DNA of 17,095 nt from Zoogloeaceae bacterium (GTDB taxonomy: Bacteria; Pseudomonadota; Gammaproteobacteria; Burkholderiales; Rhodocyclaceae), in the NCBI GenBank assembly GCA_031259605.1, contig JAIRLE010000109.1, forward strand, positions 1 to 17,095, read 5' to 3'. Of this stretch, positions 1 through 6,517 are shown one piece after another. How positions within the stretch are numbered: the first letter of the stretch is position 1; each line of letters starts with the position of its first letter. The notes below the pieces were generated by a model. It was not told where the DNA came from and made no database searches. It saw only the letters and a list, made by a program, of their open reading frames with translations. A program made the translations under genes and the position numbers.

Positions 1-101
1 CGGTATGGAAAAAGAGCGCCTATCTTACATCAGGGATCCGCGCTCGGGGATCGGCATTGCGGCAAAGCGCGGTCGCGCCCGCCGGGCGCATGTTTTGCGA
101 A

Positions 102-273
102 TTCATCGTAAAACTAACTCCGGTTCGAAACCCCGCCCGTAAGAAAAGCGCGAAGGTTGGAACCTCATTCTTACGACCGGGGTTTCGACTGTAGCCATTC
201 TCGAGGGGAGAGAACCCCCTTTCCAATGACGTTAGACCGGCAGCCCTGAAGGGCTGCCGCTAATTTCTTGCTG
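102..273 (-). repeat. Dispersed structured repeat R1, left copy
   Basis: This stretch is the reverse complement of 4077-4247, aligned over about 170 bp at roughly 75-80% identity by eye. Read on the - strand it starts with CAGCAAGAAATTAGCGGCAG and ends with GAGTTAGTTTTACGATGAA. It holds a perfect hairpin (238-246 with 251-259) and a long-range stem (131-145 with 168-182, two internal mismatches). The ATG that starts ccoG in the other copy is present here at 106-104, but it opens only a 28-codon frame ending near position 20. It could be a remnant of IS200/IS605-type ends or a REP-like element; that is inference. Confidence 0.85.
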
Positions 274-292
274 CTCCGGCCCCGATGGCAAG

Positions 293-313
293 ATGGCGTT
301 CGCGTGATTTCGC
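293..313 (+). repeat. Short copy of the R2 core motif upstream of ccoN
   Basis: The string ATGGCGTTCGCGTGATTTC matches the end of repeat R2 (ATGGCATTCGCGTGATTGCC at 9875-9894) with few changes. The rest of R2 is absent here. It lies just upstream of the first FNR-type promoter candidate. A match this short may be partly chance. Confidence 0.4.
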
Positions 314-319
314 AAGTTT

Positions 320-360
320 TTGACTTGAATCAAATCCAGTGCGTTTTGCTAGGCCATAAT
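320..360 (+). promoter_or_regulatory. FNR/ANR-type promoter candidate P1 upstream of ccoN
   Basis: TTGACTTGAATCAA at 320-333 matches the FNR/ANR consensus TTGAT-N4-ATCAA except for one base. A good -10 hexamer, CATAAT, lies at 355-360. The implied start near 367 puts the box about 40.5 bp upstream, the class II activator position. Transcription from here would cross 230 bp without a recognisable gene and then enter ccoN. The box is nearly palindromic, so leftward action cannot be excluded, but the leftward -10 (CATCTT) is poor. Confidence 0.6.
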
Positions 361-595
361 GCGCCGCAATTCTTGCGCGGCACAAGGGAAAATTCATGAG
401 CGGCGGCGGTGTTGGATGGCGCGCAGGACGGTTTTCCGGCGTATCGATTTTCGTTTTCTCTGTTGGGGTTGGGGTGCGTTCTCGTTTTACTTCGAGTGGC
501 GCACCCTTTTTTTGTCAGCGCCCGCAACGCCGGGCGTTGGCGGCGGCTTACACGCGCTTACGCTCAGAAACAACTTGTCGCATTGTCTGAATTAG
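361..595. other. Intergenic stretch between the two FNR-type promoters; no gene recognised
   Basis: Three overlapping open frames of 64-110 codons cross this stretch, but none resembles a known protein and they conflict with each other. The frame starting at ATG 396 has a moderate ribosome site (AAGGGAAA) about 6 bases upstream and could encode 64 residues rich in G, F and V. I saw no RNA gene. It is most simply a long leader or spacer carrying transcripts from P1. Confidence 0.4.
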
Positions 596-637
596 TTGAC
601 CTAGGTCAAATGTTTACGTCTTTTCCTCCCCTAGCAT
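596..637 (+). promoter_or_regulatory. FNR/ANR-type promoter candidate P2 of ccoNOQP
   Basis: TTGACCTAGGTCAA at 596-609 is a perfect palindrome and differs from the FNR/ANR consensus by one base in each half. A plausible -10, TAGCAT, lies at 632-637. The implied start near 644 gives a distance of 41.5 from the box centre, exactly the class II FNR position, and leaves a 5' leader of about 66 nt before ccoN. Low-oxygen induction of the cbb3 oxidase by FNR/ANR is well known in proteobacteria. Confidence 0.72.
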
Positions 638-709
638 CCCGCACCATGCCCCGCCGGAGGTTTTGGGGTGGAGGCACACACGTTTTTTTTATCAAAGAGA
701 GGTGGGTTC

Positions 710-2152
710 ATGTCGGAAACGCAAACCACATACAACTATAAGGTCGTTCGGCAATTCGCCGTGATGACCGTCATCTGGGCCATCGTCGGCATGCTGGTCG
801 GTGTCGTGATTGCCGCCCAACTGGTATGGCCGGAGCTGAATCTGGCCCCTTGGCTGTCCTATGGCCGCTTGCGTCCGCTGCATACCAATGCGGTGATCTT
901 CGCGTTTGGCGGGTGCGCCTTGTTCGCGACGTCGTACTACTGCGTGCAACGCACCAGTCATACACGGATTCTCAGCGATGGTCTGGCGGCTTTCACATTC
1001 TGGGGCTGGCAACTGGTCATCCTGCTGGCGGCGCTGTCGCTGCCTCTGGGGATTACCACCGGTAAGGAATATGCCGAGTTGGAATGGCCGATTGACATCC
1101 TGATCACCTTGGTCTGGGTGGTTTATGCTGTTGTCTTCTTCGGCACCATTGCCAAGCGCACGGTCAGCCATATTTATGTCGCCAACTGGTTCTTTGGCGC
1201 CATGATTATCGCGGTGGCCTTGCTGCATCTGGGCAACAGCGCGGAAATCCCGGTGTTTGCCGAAGGTTTCCTGACGCCCAGATCCTACTCCTTCTATGCG
1301 GGGGTGCAGGACGCCATGGTGCAGTGGTGGTACGGACACAACGCGGTGGGTTTCTTCCTGACCGCCGGCTTCCTGGGCATGATGTATTACTTCGTGCCGA
1401 AACAGGCGGGGCGTCCGGTGTATTCCTACCGTCTGTCGGTGGTGCACTTCTGGGCGCTGATTTTCACGTACATGTGGGCAGGCCCGCACCATCTGCACTA
1501 CACGGCGCTGCCGGACTGGGCGCAATCGCTCGGCATGTTGTTCTCGCTGATTCTGCTGGCACCTTCCTGGGGCGGCATGATCAACGGCATCATGACGCTC
1601 TCCGGCGCGTGGCATAAACTGCGTGACGATCCCATCCTGAAGTTTCTGGTGACTTCACTGTCTTTCTACGGCATGTCGACCTTCGAAGGCCCGATGATGT
1701 CCGTGAAGTCGGTGAATGCCCTGTCGCACTACACCGACTGGACGGTTGGGCACGTGCATTCCGGCGCGCTGGGTTGGGTGGCGATGGTTTCCGTCGGTTC
1801 GCTCTACTACTTGCTGCCGCGTCTCTTCGGGCGTCAGCAGATGTACAGCGTCAAGCTGATCACGGTGCATTTCTGGGTCTCCACCATCGGCATCGTGTTG
1901 TATGTCGCTTCCATGTGGATTGCCGGCGTGGTGCAAGGGTTGATGTGGCGCGCGCTCAATGCTGACGGAACGTTGCAGTACAGCTTTGCGGAGACGGTCA
2001 AGTTCTCCTATCCCTTCTGGACGGTTCGTCTGTTGGGCGGGGTCTTGTTCCTGGTGGGCATGATCATCATGGCCTACAACATGTTCCGGACGATTGCCGC
2101 GGGCACGGCAGAGGATGCGCCTGTGCTGGCTCCGGTTGCCCAACACGCTTAA
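710..2152 (+). CDS. ccoN: cbb3-type cytochrome c oxidase subunit I (CcoN)
   Basis: Catalytic subunit of the high-affinity cbb3 oxidase. It reduces O2 to water at the heme b3-CuB centre in the inner membrane and pumps protons. The 480-residue polytopic protein has the family ligands: His58 (low-spin heme), His210 in WWYGHN and His260/His261 in AGPHH (CuB), Tyr254 as the likely cross-linked tyrosine, and His348/His350 in VGHVHSG (heme b3 and heme b). ATG 710 is chosen because AGAGAGG sits seven bases upstream and the product starts MSETQTTYNYKVV, like the family. An upstream GTG at 668, also with a good GGAGG, would add 14 residues. It is the first gene of ccoNOQP, under two FNR-type promoter candidates. 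Confidence 0.97.
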   Translation: MSETQTTYNYKVVRQFAVMTVIWAIVGMLVGVVIAAQLVWPELNLAPWLSYGRLRPLHTNAVIFAFGGCALFATSYYCVQRTSHTRILSDGLAAFTFWGWQLVILLAALSLPLGITTGKEYAELEWPIDILITLVWVVYAVVFFGTIAKRTVSHIYVANWFFGAMIIAVALLHLGNSAEIPVFAEGFLTPRSYSFYAGVQDAMVQWWYGHNAVGFFLTAGFLGMMYYFVPKQAGRPVYSYRLSVVHFWALIFTYMWAGPHHLHYTALPDWAQSLGMLFSLILLAPSWGGMINGIMTLSGAWHKLRDDPILKFLVTSLSFYGMSTFEGPMMSVKSVNALSHYTDWTVGHVHSGALGWVAMVSVGSLYYLLPRLFGRQQMYSVKLITVHFWVSTIGIVLYVASMWIAGVVQGLMWRALNADGTLQYSFAETVKFSYPFWTVRLLGGVLFLVGMIIMAYNMFRTIAAGTAEDAPVLAPVAQHA

Positions 2153-2168
2153 ACGGAGGTCACTGATA

Positions 2169-2786
2169 ATGAGTCAGGAAAAAATCGAAAAGAACGTCGG
2201 TCTGTTGATCGTCGTGACATTGCTGGCGGTGATCTGGGGCGGTCTGGTGGAAATCCTGCCGCTGTTCTTCCAGAAATCCACCACTACGCCGGCTGATGGC
2301 GTCAAGCCTTATGACGCCGTGCAATTGGCTGGACGTGATGTCTACATCCGCGAAGGTTGTTACAACTGCCACTCGCAGATGATTCGTCCTTTCCGCGCGG
2401 AAACCGAACGCTACGGGGACTACTCGGTGGCGGGTGAGTTTGTCTATGATCACCCGTTCCAGTGGGGTTCCAAGCGGACGGGTCCCGATCTGCATCGCGT
2501 GGGCAATCGTTATTCCGACGAGTGGCATCGTATTCACCTGCGCAATCCGCGCGTCCCTGAAATTGACTCCAACATGCCGGCCTATGTCTGGTTGCAGGAT
2601 GTCAAGGCGAAGGATAGCGTAGGCAAGAATATCGAAGCCAAGATGCAGGCGCTTTCCCTGGCGGGCGTTCCTTACCAGCCGGAAGACATTGCCAACGCGC
2701 GCAAGGCGTTGGGCGATCTGACGGAAGAAGACGTGCTGATTGCCTACCTGCAAGGGTTGGGCACGACGCTGACCACCTTCAAGTAA
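2169..2786 (+). CDS. ccoO: cbb3-type cytochrome c oxidase subunit II, mono-heme (CcoO)
   Basis: Membrane-anchored c-type cytochrome that passes electrons within the oxidase to CcoN. The 205-residue protein has an N-terminal membrane segment at about residues 11-34 and one heme c site, CYNCH, at 64-68, followed by the typical SQMIRPFRAE. Met136 in DSNMPAYVW is the likely distal heme ligand. The start at ATG 2169 is preceded by ACGGAGGT; the frame is open further upstream but overlaps ccoN. The gene begins 16 bp after the ccoN stop. Length and motif order are normal for the family. Confidence 0.97.
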   Translation: MSQEKIEKNVGLLIVVTLLAVIWGGLVEILPLFFQKSTTTPADGVKPYDAVQLAGRDVYIREGCYNCHSQMIRPFRAETERYGDYSVAGEFVYDHPFQWGSKRTGPDLHRVGNRYSDEWHRIHLRNPRVPEIDSNMPAYVWLQDVKAKDSVGKNIEAKMQALSLAGVPYQPEDIANARKALGDLTEEDVLIAYLQGLGTTLTTFK

Positions 2787-2799
2787 GGACGAGCCTGAA

Positions 2800-2994
2800 A
2801 TGGATATCAGTGACATTCGCGGCTACCTGACGCCAGCATTGGGCATTGTCCTGTTTGCCTGGATCGTGTGGTGGGCTTACGGCAAGAAAAGCAGGCAAGT
2901 CTATGACGATGCCGCCAACTTGCCGTTCGCGGATGATGATGATGATTCGGCGTCGGTTCAGGCCGTCGTCGCAGATCAAAGGAAAAAGACATGA
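2800..2994 (+). CDS. ccoQ: cbb3 oxidase small subunit CcoQ (subunit IV)
   Basis: Small single-span membrane protein that stabilises the cbb3 complex, notably its association with CcoP. The 64 residues hold one hydrophobic helix at about 10-27 (PALGIVLFAWIVWWAYG) followed by a basic patch and an acidic tail with a run of five aspartates (39-43). AAGGA lies just upstream of ATG 2800. The gene starts 13 bp after ccoO, and its last codons overlap ccoP by four bases (ATGA), so translation is probably coupled. Sequence is weakly conserved in this family, so the position between ccoO and ccoP carries much of the call. Confidence 0.93.
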   Translation: MDISDIRGYLTPALGIVLFAWIVWWAYGKKSRQVYDDAANLPFADDDDDSASVQAVVADQRKKT

Positions 2995-3914
2995 GCGATT
3001 TCACAAGCGATTTCTGGAACTTCTACATAGCCGGTGTTGCGCTGGTCGGCATCATTGGTTGTGCATTGTTCCTCTGGAGCCATGGGAGCGCGAGTTACGC
3101 CATTGGCAAGACTACAGGGCATTCCTGGGATGAAGACCTGGCGGAGTTCAACAACCCTCTGCCGCTATGGTGGAGCTGGCTGTTCTACATCACCGTGGTG
3201 TTTTCCCTGGGGTATCTGGTGTATTTCCCTGGTTTGGGGAGTTTCCCCGGCGTGGGCGGCTGGACTTCCGCCGGGCAGTATGTCGCGGAAGAAAAGGCGG
3301 CGGCGGAAGCCTATGCGCCGCTGTACCAGCGATTCAAGGGAATGGACATTCCGGCGATCGCCAAGGACACGGAAGCGATGCAAATGGGGCAACGTCTTTT
3401 CCGCACCTACTGCATCCAGTGTCACGGCACGGATGGCGGCGGCAAGCCGGGCGGCTTTCCCAACCTGACGGATAACGACTGGCTGCACGGCGGTACGCCG
3501 GAGCGCATCGTGGAAACCATCAGCAATGGCTGGCAGGGCATCATGACCCCGCACGAATTCCTGGGGGCGGAGACTGTGAGGAATCTGGCGCACTATGTGC
3601 GTTCCTTGTCGAGCCAGCCAGGTGTCGATGCCACGCGCGCCAACCTTGGCCGGACAGCCTGGATGAACTCCGACTGCTACACCTGTCACGGCACGGACGC
3701 CAAGGGCAATCCGGACATGGGCGGTCCCAACCTGACCGACAATATCTGGTTGTACGCGAGCGATGAAGCCACCGTGATCGATACCATCACCAATGGTCGC
3801 AATCTGGAAGGCGGCAAGACCAGCAACAACCGTATGCCGGCATGGGGAAAATTTCTCAAGGAAGACAGGGTCAGGTTGCTGGCGGCCTATGTCTACGGTC
3901 TGAGCAACAAGTAA
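2991..3914 (+). CDS. ccoP: cbb3-type cytochrome c oxidase subunit III, di-heme (CcoP)
   Basis: Di-heme c-type cytochrome that receives electrons from soluble cytochromes or the bc1 complex and feeds CcoO. The 307-residue protein has two N-terminal membrane helices (about 9-29 and 59-79), the linker expected of the family, and two cytochrome c domains with CIQCH at 141-145 and CYTCH at 229-233. Met185 and Met282 (RMPAW) are the likely distal ligands. The start codon overlaps the ccoQ stop (ATGA). It is the last gene of the structural operon; an intrinsic terminator begins 15 bp after its stop. Confidence 0.97.
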   Translation: MSDFTSDFWNFYIAGVALVGIIGCALFLWSHGSASYAIGKTTGHSWDEDLAEFNNPLPLWWSWLFYITVVFSLGYLVYFPGLGSFPGVGGWTSAGQYVAEEKAAAEAYAPLYQRFKGMDIPAIAKDTEAMQMGQRLFRTYCIQCHGTDGGGKPGGFPNLTDNDWLHGGTPERIVETISNGWQGIMTPHEFLGAETVRNLAHYVRSLSSQPGVDATRANLGRTAWMNSDCYTCHGTDAKGNPDMGGPNLTDNIWLYASDEATVIDTITNGRNLEGGKTSNNRMPAWGKFLKEDRVRLLAAYVYGLSNK

Positions 3915-3928
3915 GGCGCGCACACGAA

Positions 3929-3957
3929 ACGGAGCGGGCAACCGTTCCGTTTTTTTT
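3929..3957 (+). terminator. Intrinsic terminator after ccoP
   Basis: ACGGAGCGG (3929-3937) pairs with CCGTTCCGT (3942-3950) around a GCAA loop, with one G:U pair, and is followed by a run of eight T. It separates the structural operon ccoNOQP from ccoG. Confidence 0.88.
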
Positions 3958-4076
3958 CGCAGATTTGTTGGTTTCCGAATATACTTATTCCGGCAGTTCC
4001 GGGTGCGGTGCGTTTGGCTCGCCTGGAAAACGCGTATCGGAGTATGACTACAGAGAAAACAGCGAACGAGGATAGC

Positions 4077-4247
4077 CAGCAAAAATTAGCGACAGCCCTT
4101 CAGGGCTGTCGGTCTAACTCCATTGGGAAGGGGTTTCTCTCCCCTCCCCAATGGCTACGGTCGAAACCCCAGCCTTCAGGCCGGGGTCTCAACCTTCGCG
4201 CCGCCCTGAAGGGCGGGGTTCCAAACCGGAGTTAGTTTTACGATGAA
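4077..4247 (+). repeat. Dispersed structured repeat R1, right copy, forming the ccoG leader
   Basis: Inverted copy of 102-273. It contains a perfect 9-bp hairpin (4090-4098/4103-4111, loop TTCA), a 14-bp hairpin with one mismatch (4120-4133/4141-4154), and a long stem (4167-4180 with 4205-4218, two mismatches). The 3' end carries GGAG at 4228-4231 and the ATG at 4243 used by ccoG, and both bases sets also occur in the left copy. The repeat therefore seems to have been inserted at, or evolved as, the 5' end of ccoG. No convincing promoter was seen inside it. Confidence 0.85.
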
Positions 4248-5670
4248 CGACGCACCCACAACAGATGCCAGCCTCAGCGTCGACGCGAATATCGACGCAG
4301 CCGTTACGGGATCCCTGTACGAAAAACACAAGACCATTCACATTCGTTCGGTCAAGGGCTGGTGGACGAGCTGGCGCTGGGTGTTGGTTTGGGCGACGCA
4401 ACTGGTATTTTATGGTTTGCCCTGGGTGGAGTGGCATGAGCGCCAGGCAGTGCTGTTTCATCTGGTGGAGCGCAAGTTCTATTTCTTTGGGCTGATTCTC
4501 TGGCCGCAGGATGTGTTTTATCTGACGGTGTTGCTGATCATTTCTGCCTACAGTCTTTTTCTGTTTACGGCGGTGGGTGGGCGATTGTTCTGTGGCTATG
4601 CCTGTCCGCAGACGGTGTATACCGAAATTTTCGTCTGGATCGAGGAACGGATCGAAGGCGATCGTCCGGCGCGCATCAAGCTGGATCAAGCGCCCATGAG
4701 CGGGCGCAAGTTCAGCCTGAAGCTGATAAAGCATTTGCTCTGGGGGGTTCTGGCCTTGTGGACGGGCTTCACCCTAGTGAGCTATTTCACGCCCATGCAG
4801 GAATTGCTGGCGGAAGCGCGGACGTTCAGTTTTGGCGGCTGGGAAATTTTCTGGATACTGTTCTACAGTGGGTTCACCTATTTGATGGCTGGGTTCATGC
4901 GGGAGCAGGTGTGCAAATACATGTGCCCCTACGCGCGTTTTCAGTCGGCGATGTTCGATCCCGATACCCTGATCGTGACCTATGACGCCGAGCGTGGCGA
5001 GCCGCGCGGTTTGCGCCGCAAGGAAACGGATAATTCCGGGCTGGGCGATTGCGTCGATTGCAGCATCTGCGTCCAGGTGTGTCCGACCGGCATCGACATT
5101 CGCAAGGGACTGCAATACGAGTGCATTGGCTGCGGCGCCTGCATTGACGCTTGCGACGCGGTCATGGACAAGCTCAAGCTGTCCAGGGGCTTGGTGTGCT
5201 ATACCTCGGAGAACGCGCTAGCGGGAAAATATGATCGTTCCGGCGTTTTGAGCCATATCATCCGTCCGCGCATCATTGCCTATACCTGCATTCTCGCCTT
5301 GATTATCGCGGCGGCGGGTTGGTCTTTGTTGACGCGTGTTCCCCTGCGCGTGGATGTCGTGCGCGATCGCAGCATTTTGTCGCGTCCGGTGGAAGACAAC
5401 AGAATCGAAAACCTTTACATCCTGAAAGTGATGAACGTGTCGGAGACGCCACGCAGCTTTACCATCAGCGTTAGCGGCATGGAAGGGATAGCGCTTGCGA
5501 CTGAAAGCCTTGTGAATGCCGAAGCGGCGGAAAACCGGGAGATCATGGCCAAGGTGCGTGTGCCTTCCGGTTCCGTGCCTACTGGCGCGTATCAGATATT
5601 TTTTGATGTTGTCGCCACGGACGATTCCAGGATTGCCGTGCATGAAAAAACAACCTTCATGATGCCATGA
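4243..5670 (+). CDS. ccoG: cbb3 oxidase accessory protein CcoG (FixG/RdxA, copper-reducing ferredoxin-like)
   Basis: Membrane-bound iron-sulfur protein of cbb3 oxidase biogenesis; family members reduce Cu(II) to Cu(I) for delivery to the CuB site. The 475-residue protein has membrane helices in the first half (about 45-62, 84-112, 165-183, 202-217) and one near 343-363. A conserved CGYACP lies at 117-122. A double cluster motif follows, with Cys270/273/276/280 and Cys294/297/300/304, then a C-terminal periplasmic Ig-like domain. ATG 4243 matches the usual family length, but it and its GGAG lie inside repeat R1. The stop overlaps ccoH by four bases (ATGA). Confidence 0.96.
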   Translation: MNDAPTTDASLSVDANIDAAVTGSLYEKHKTIHIRSVKGWWTSWRWVLVWATQLVFYGLPWVEWHERQAVLFHLVERKFYFFGLILWPQDVFYLTVLLIISAYSLFLFTAVGGRLFCGYACPQTVYTEIFVWIEERIEGDRPARIKLDQAPMSGRKFSLKLIKHLLWGVLALWTGFTLVSYFTPMQELLAEARTFSFGGWEIFWILFYSGFTYLMAGFMREQVCKYMCPYARFQSAMFDPDTLIVTYDAERGEPRGLRRKETDNSGLGDCVDCSICVQVCPTGIDIRKGLQYECIGCGACIDACDAVMDKLKLSRGLVCYTSENALAGKYDRSGVLSHIIRPRIIAYTCILALIIAAAGWSLLTRVPLRVDVVRDRSILSRPVEDNRIENLYILKVMNVSETPRSFTISVSGMEGIALATESLVNAEAAENREIMAKVRVPSGSVPTGAYQIFFDVVATDDSRIAVHEKTTFMMP

Positions 5671-6245
5671 TGAAGCCTGCAAACCTCGGCATGACTGCCA
5701 ACGCGCTGGATGTCCGTCCCTGGTACAGGGAGCCGTGGCCATGGATATTGATGTCCGGGCCGATTATCGTCGTCATCGCGGGCATTGCCACGGCCATCAT
5801 TGCCATGAATGTGCATCCTGTCGCCATGGTGGAGGACGATTATTACAAACAGGGTCTGGCGATCAATCAACGCCTGCACCGCGACAAGGTGGCGAGCGAT
5901 CTTTCCCTGTCTGCGCAGGTCATGTTGAGTGGACAGGAAGTGCGTGTTTTTCTGAACGCGGCGGACAGGACGAAATTACCCACAGGACTGCGTCTGCATT
6001 TCAATCACCGTACCCGGAGTGGGCAGGATCAGGTGGTGACGCTCGAGGCGGCGGGGCAAGGCTTTTATAGCGGCGTCCTGACGGCGGAAGTGCGTGGACG
6101 CTGGCATGTATACCTTGAAGATCAGGACGAAACCTGGCGCTTGGTGGGAAGCTGGCAGACGGATGCCGGCGACCTGTTGGAACTTTTTCCAACACATTCG
6201 ACACAGACTGATGATCCCGTTTTACCAACCTTGAAGGAGGAGTGA
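5667..6245 (+). CDS. ccoH: cbb3 oxidase assembly protein CcoH/FixH
   Basis: Single-span inner-membrane protein needed for late cbb3 assembly. It has 192 residues, with a membrane helix at about 25-47 followed by the family hallmark VEDDYYKQGLAIN (55-67), then a periplasmic beta-rich domain ending near WRLVGSW. The start overlaps the ccoG stop, which suggests translational coupling. A second ATG immediately follows the first. The gene ends three bases before the next start codon, with that gene's ribosome site inside its last codons. Family assignment rests on the helix plus DDYYKQG and on synteny. Confidence 0.92.
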   Translation: MMKPANLGMTANALDVRPWYREPWPWILMSGPIIVVIAGIATAIIAMNVHPVAMVEDDYYKQGLAINQRLHRDKVASDLSLSAQVMLSGQEVRVFLNAADRTKLPTGLRLHFNHRTRSGQDQVVTLEAAGQGFYSGVLTAEVRGRWHVYLEDQDETWRLVGSWQTDAGDLLELFPTHSTQTDDPVLPTLKEE

Positions 6246-6248
6246 ACC

Positions 6249-6386
6249 ATGTTGCAAGAACTGTTCAGCAATGAAATCGGACTTTTGAGCGTGTTTACGA
6301 TTGGTTTTGTCGTCGTCATGGCGATTTTTCTGCCAATCTATTTTTCCAAGAAAATCAACGAGGACGTACAAAACGACCAGAAATGA
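6249..6386 (+). CDS. DUF3149 family membrane microprotein
   Basis: A 45-residue protein with an N-terminal MLQELFSNEIGLLSVF, one hydrophobic helix at about 12-32 and a charged C-terminus. This matches the DUF3149 pattern of short betaproteobacterial membrane proteins as I remember it. Its ribosome site AAGGAGGAG is the strongest in this cluster. It starts three bases after ccoH and ends 27 bp before a strong terminator, so it is the last gene of ccoG-ccoH. A role in cbb3 oxidase assembly or stability is plausible from position alone; the function is unknown. CcoS is a similarly small protein, but this sequence lacks an obvious CcoS pattern. Confidence 0.85.
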   Translation: MLQELFSNEIGLLSVFTIGFVVVMAIFLPIYFSKKINEDVQNDQK

Positions 6387-6413
6387 GCGCCTTGGCGCGC
6401 TTGGCGTTTCTTG

Positions 6414-6447
6414 AGCCTTCCCGCTTTCTGAGCGCGAAGGCTTTTTT
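6414..6447 (+). terminator. Intrinsic terminator after the ccoGH-DUF3149 unit
   Basis: AGCCTTC-C-CGC (6414-6424) pairs with GCG-C-GAAGGCT (6432-6442), with a single C:C mismatch and a loop of seven, followed by six T. It closes the assembly operon and isolates the AsmA-like gene. Confidence 0.9.
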
Positions 6448-6517
6448 ATTGGGCCACAATAGTGAGAAAATCCCGATAAACGCAAACCTTGCGCTTCGGA
6501 CAATCATTGAGAATCTC

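Noticed and set aside
86..100. Inverted repeat of GCGCCC and GGGCGC just outside the left R1 copy, considered as a terminator
   Set aside because: No T run follows on either strand, and short GC palindromes are common in this DNA.
2..142. Open frame on the + strand from the left edge (ATG at 5, 45 codons) running into R1
   Set aside because: It resembles no protein I know, and its last third is translation of the R1 repeat. It could be the broken 3' end of an upstream gene, but nothing supports that.
409..741. 110-codon frame upstream of and overlapping ccoN, with a possible leader peptide from ATG 646
   Set aside because: No ribosome site, no family resemblance, and it overlaps the ccoN start in another frame.
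692..1615. 307-codon frame on the - strand inside ccoN
   Set aside because: Antisense shadow of a GC-rich gene, rich in R, H and Q with no recognisable domain; ccoN is certain.
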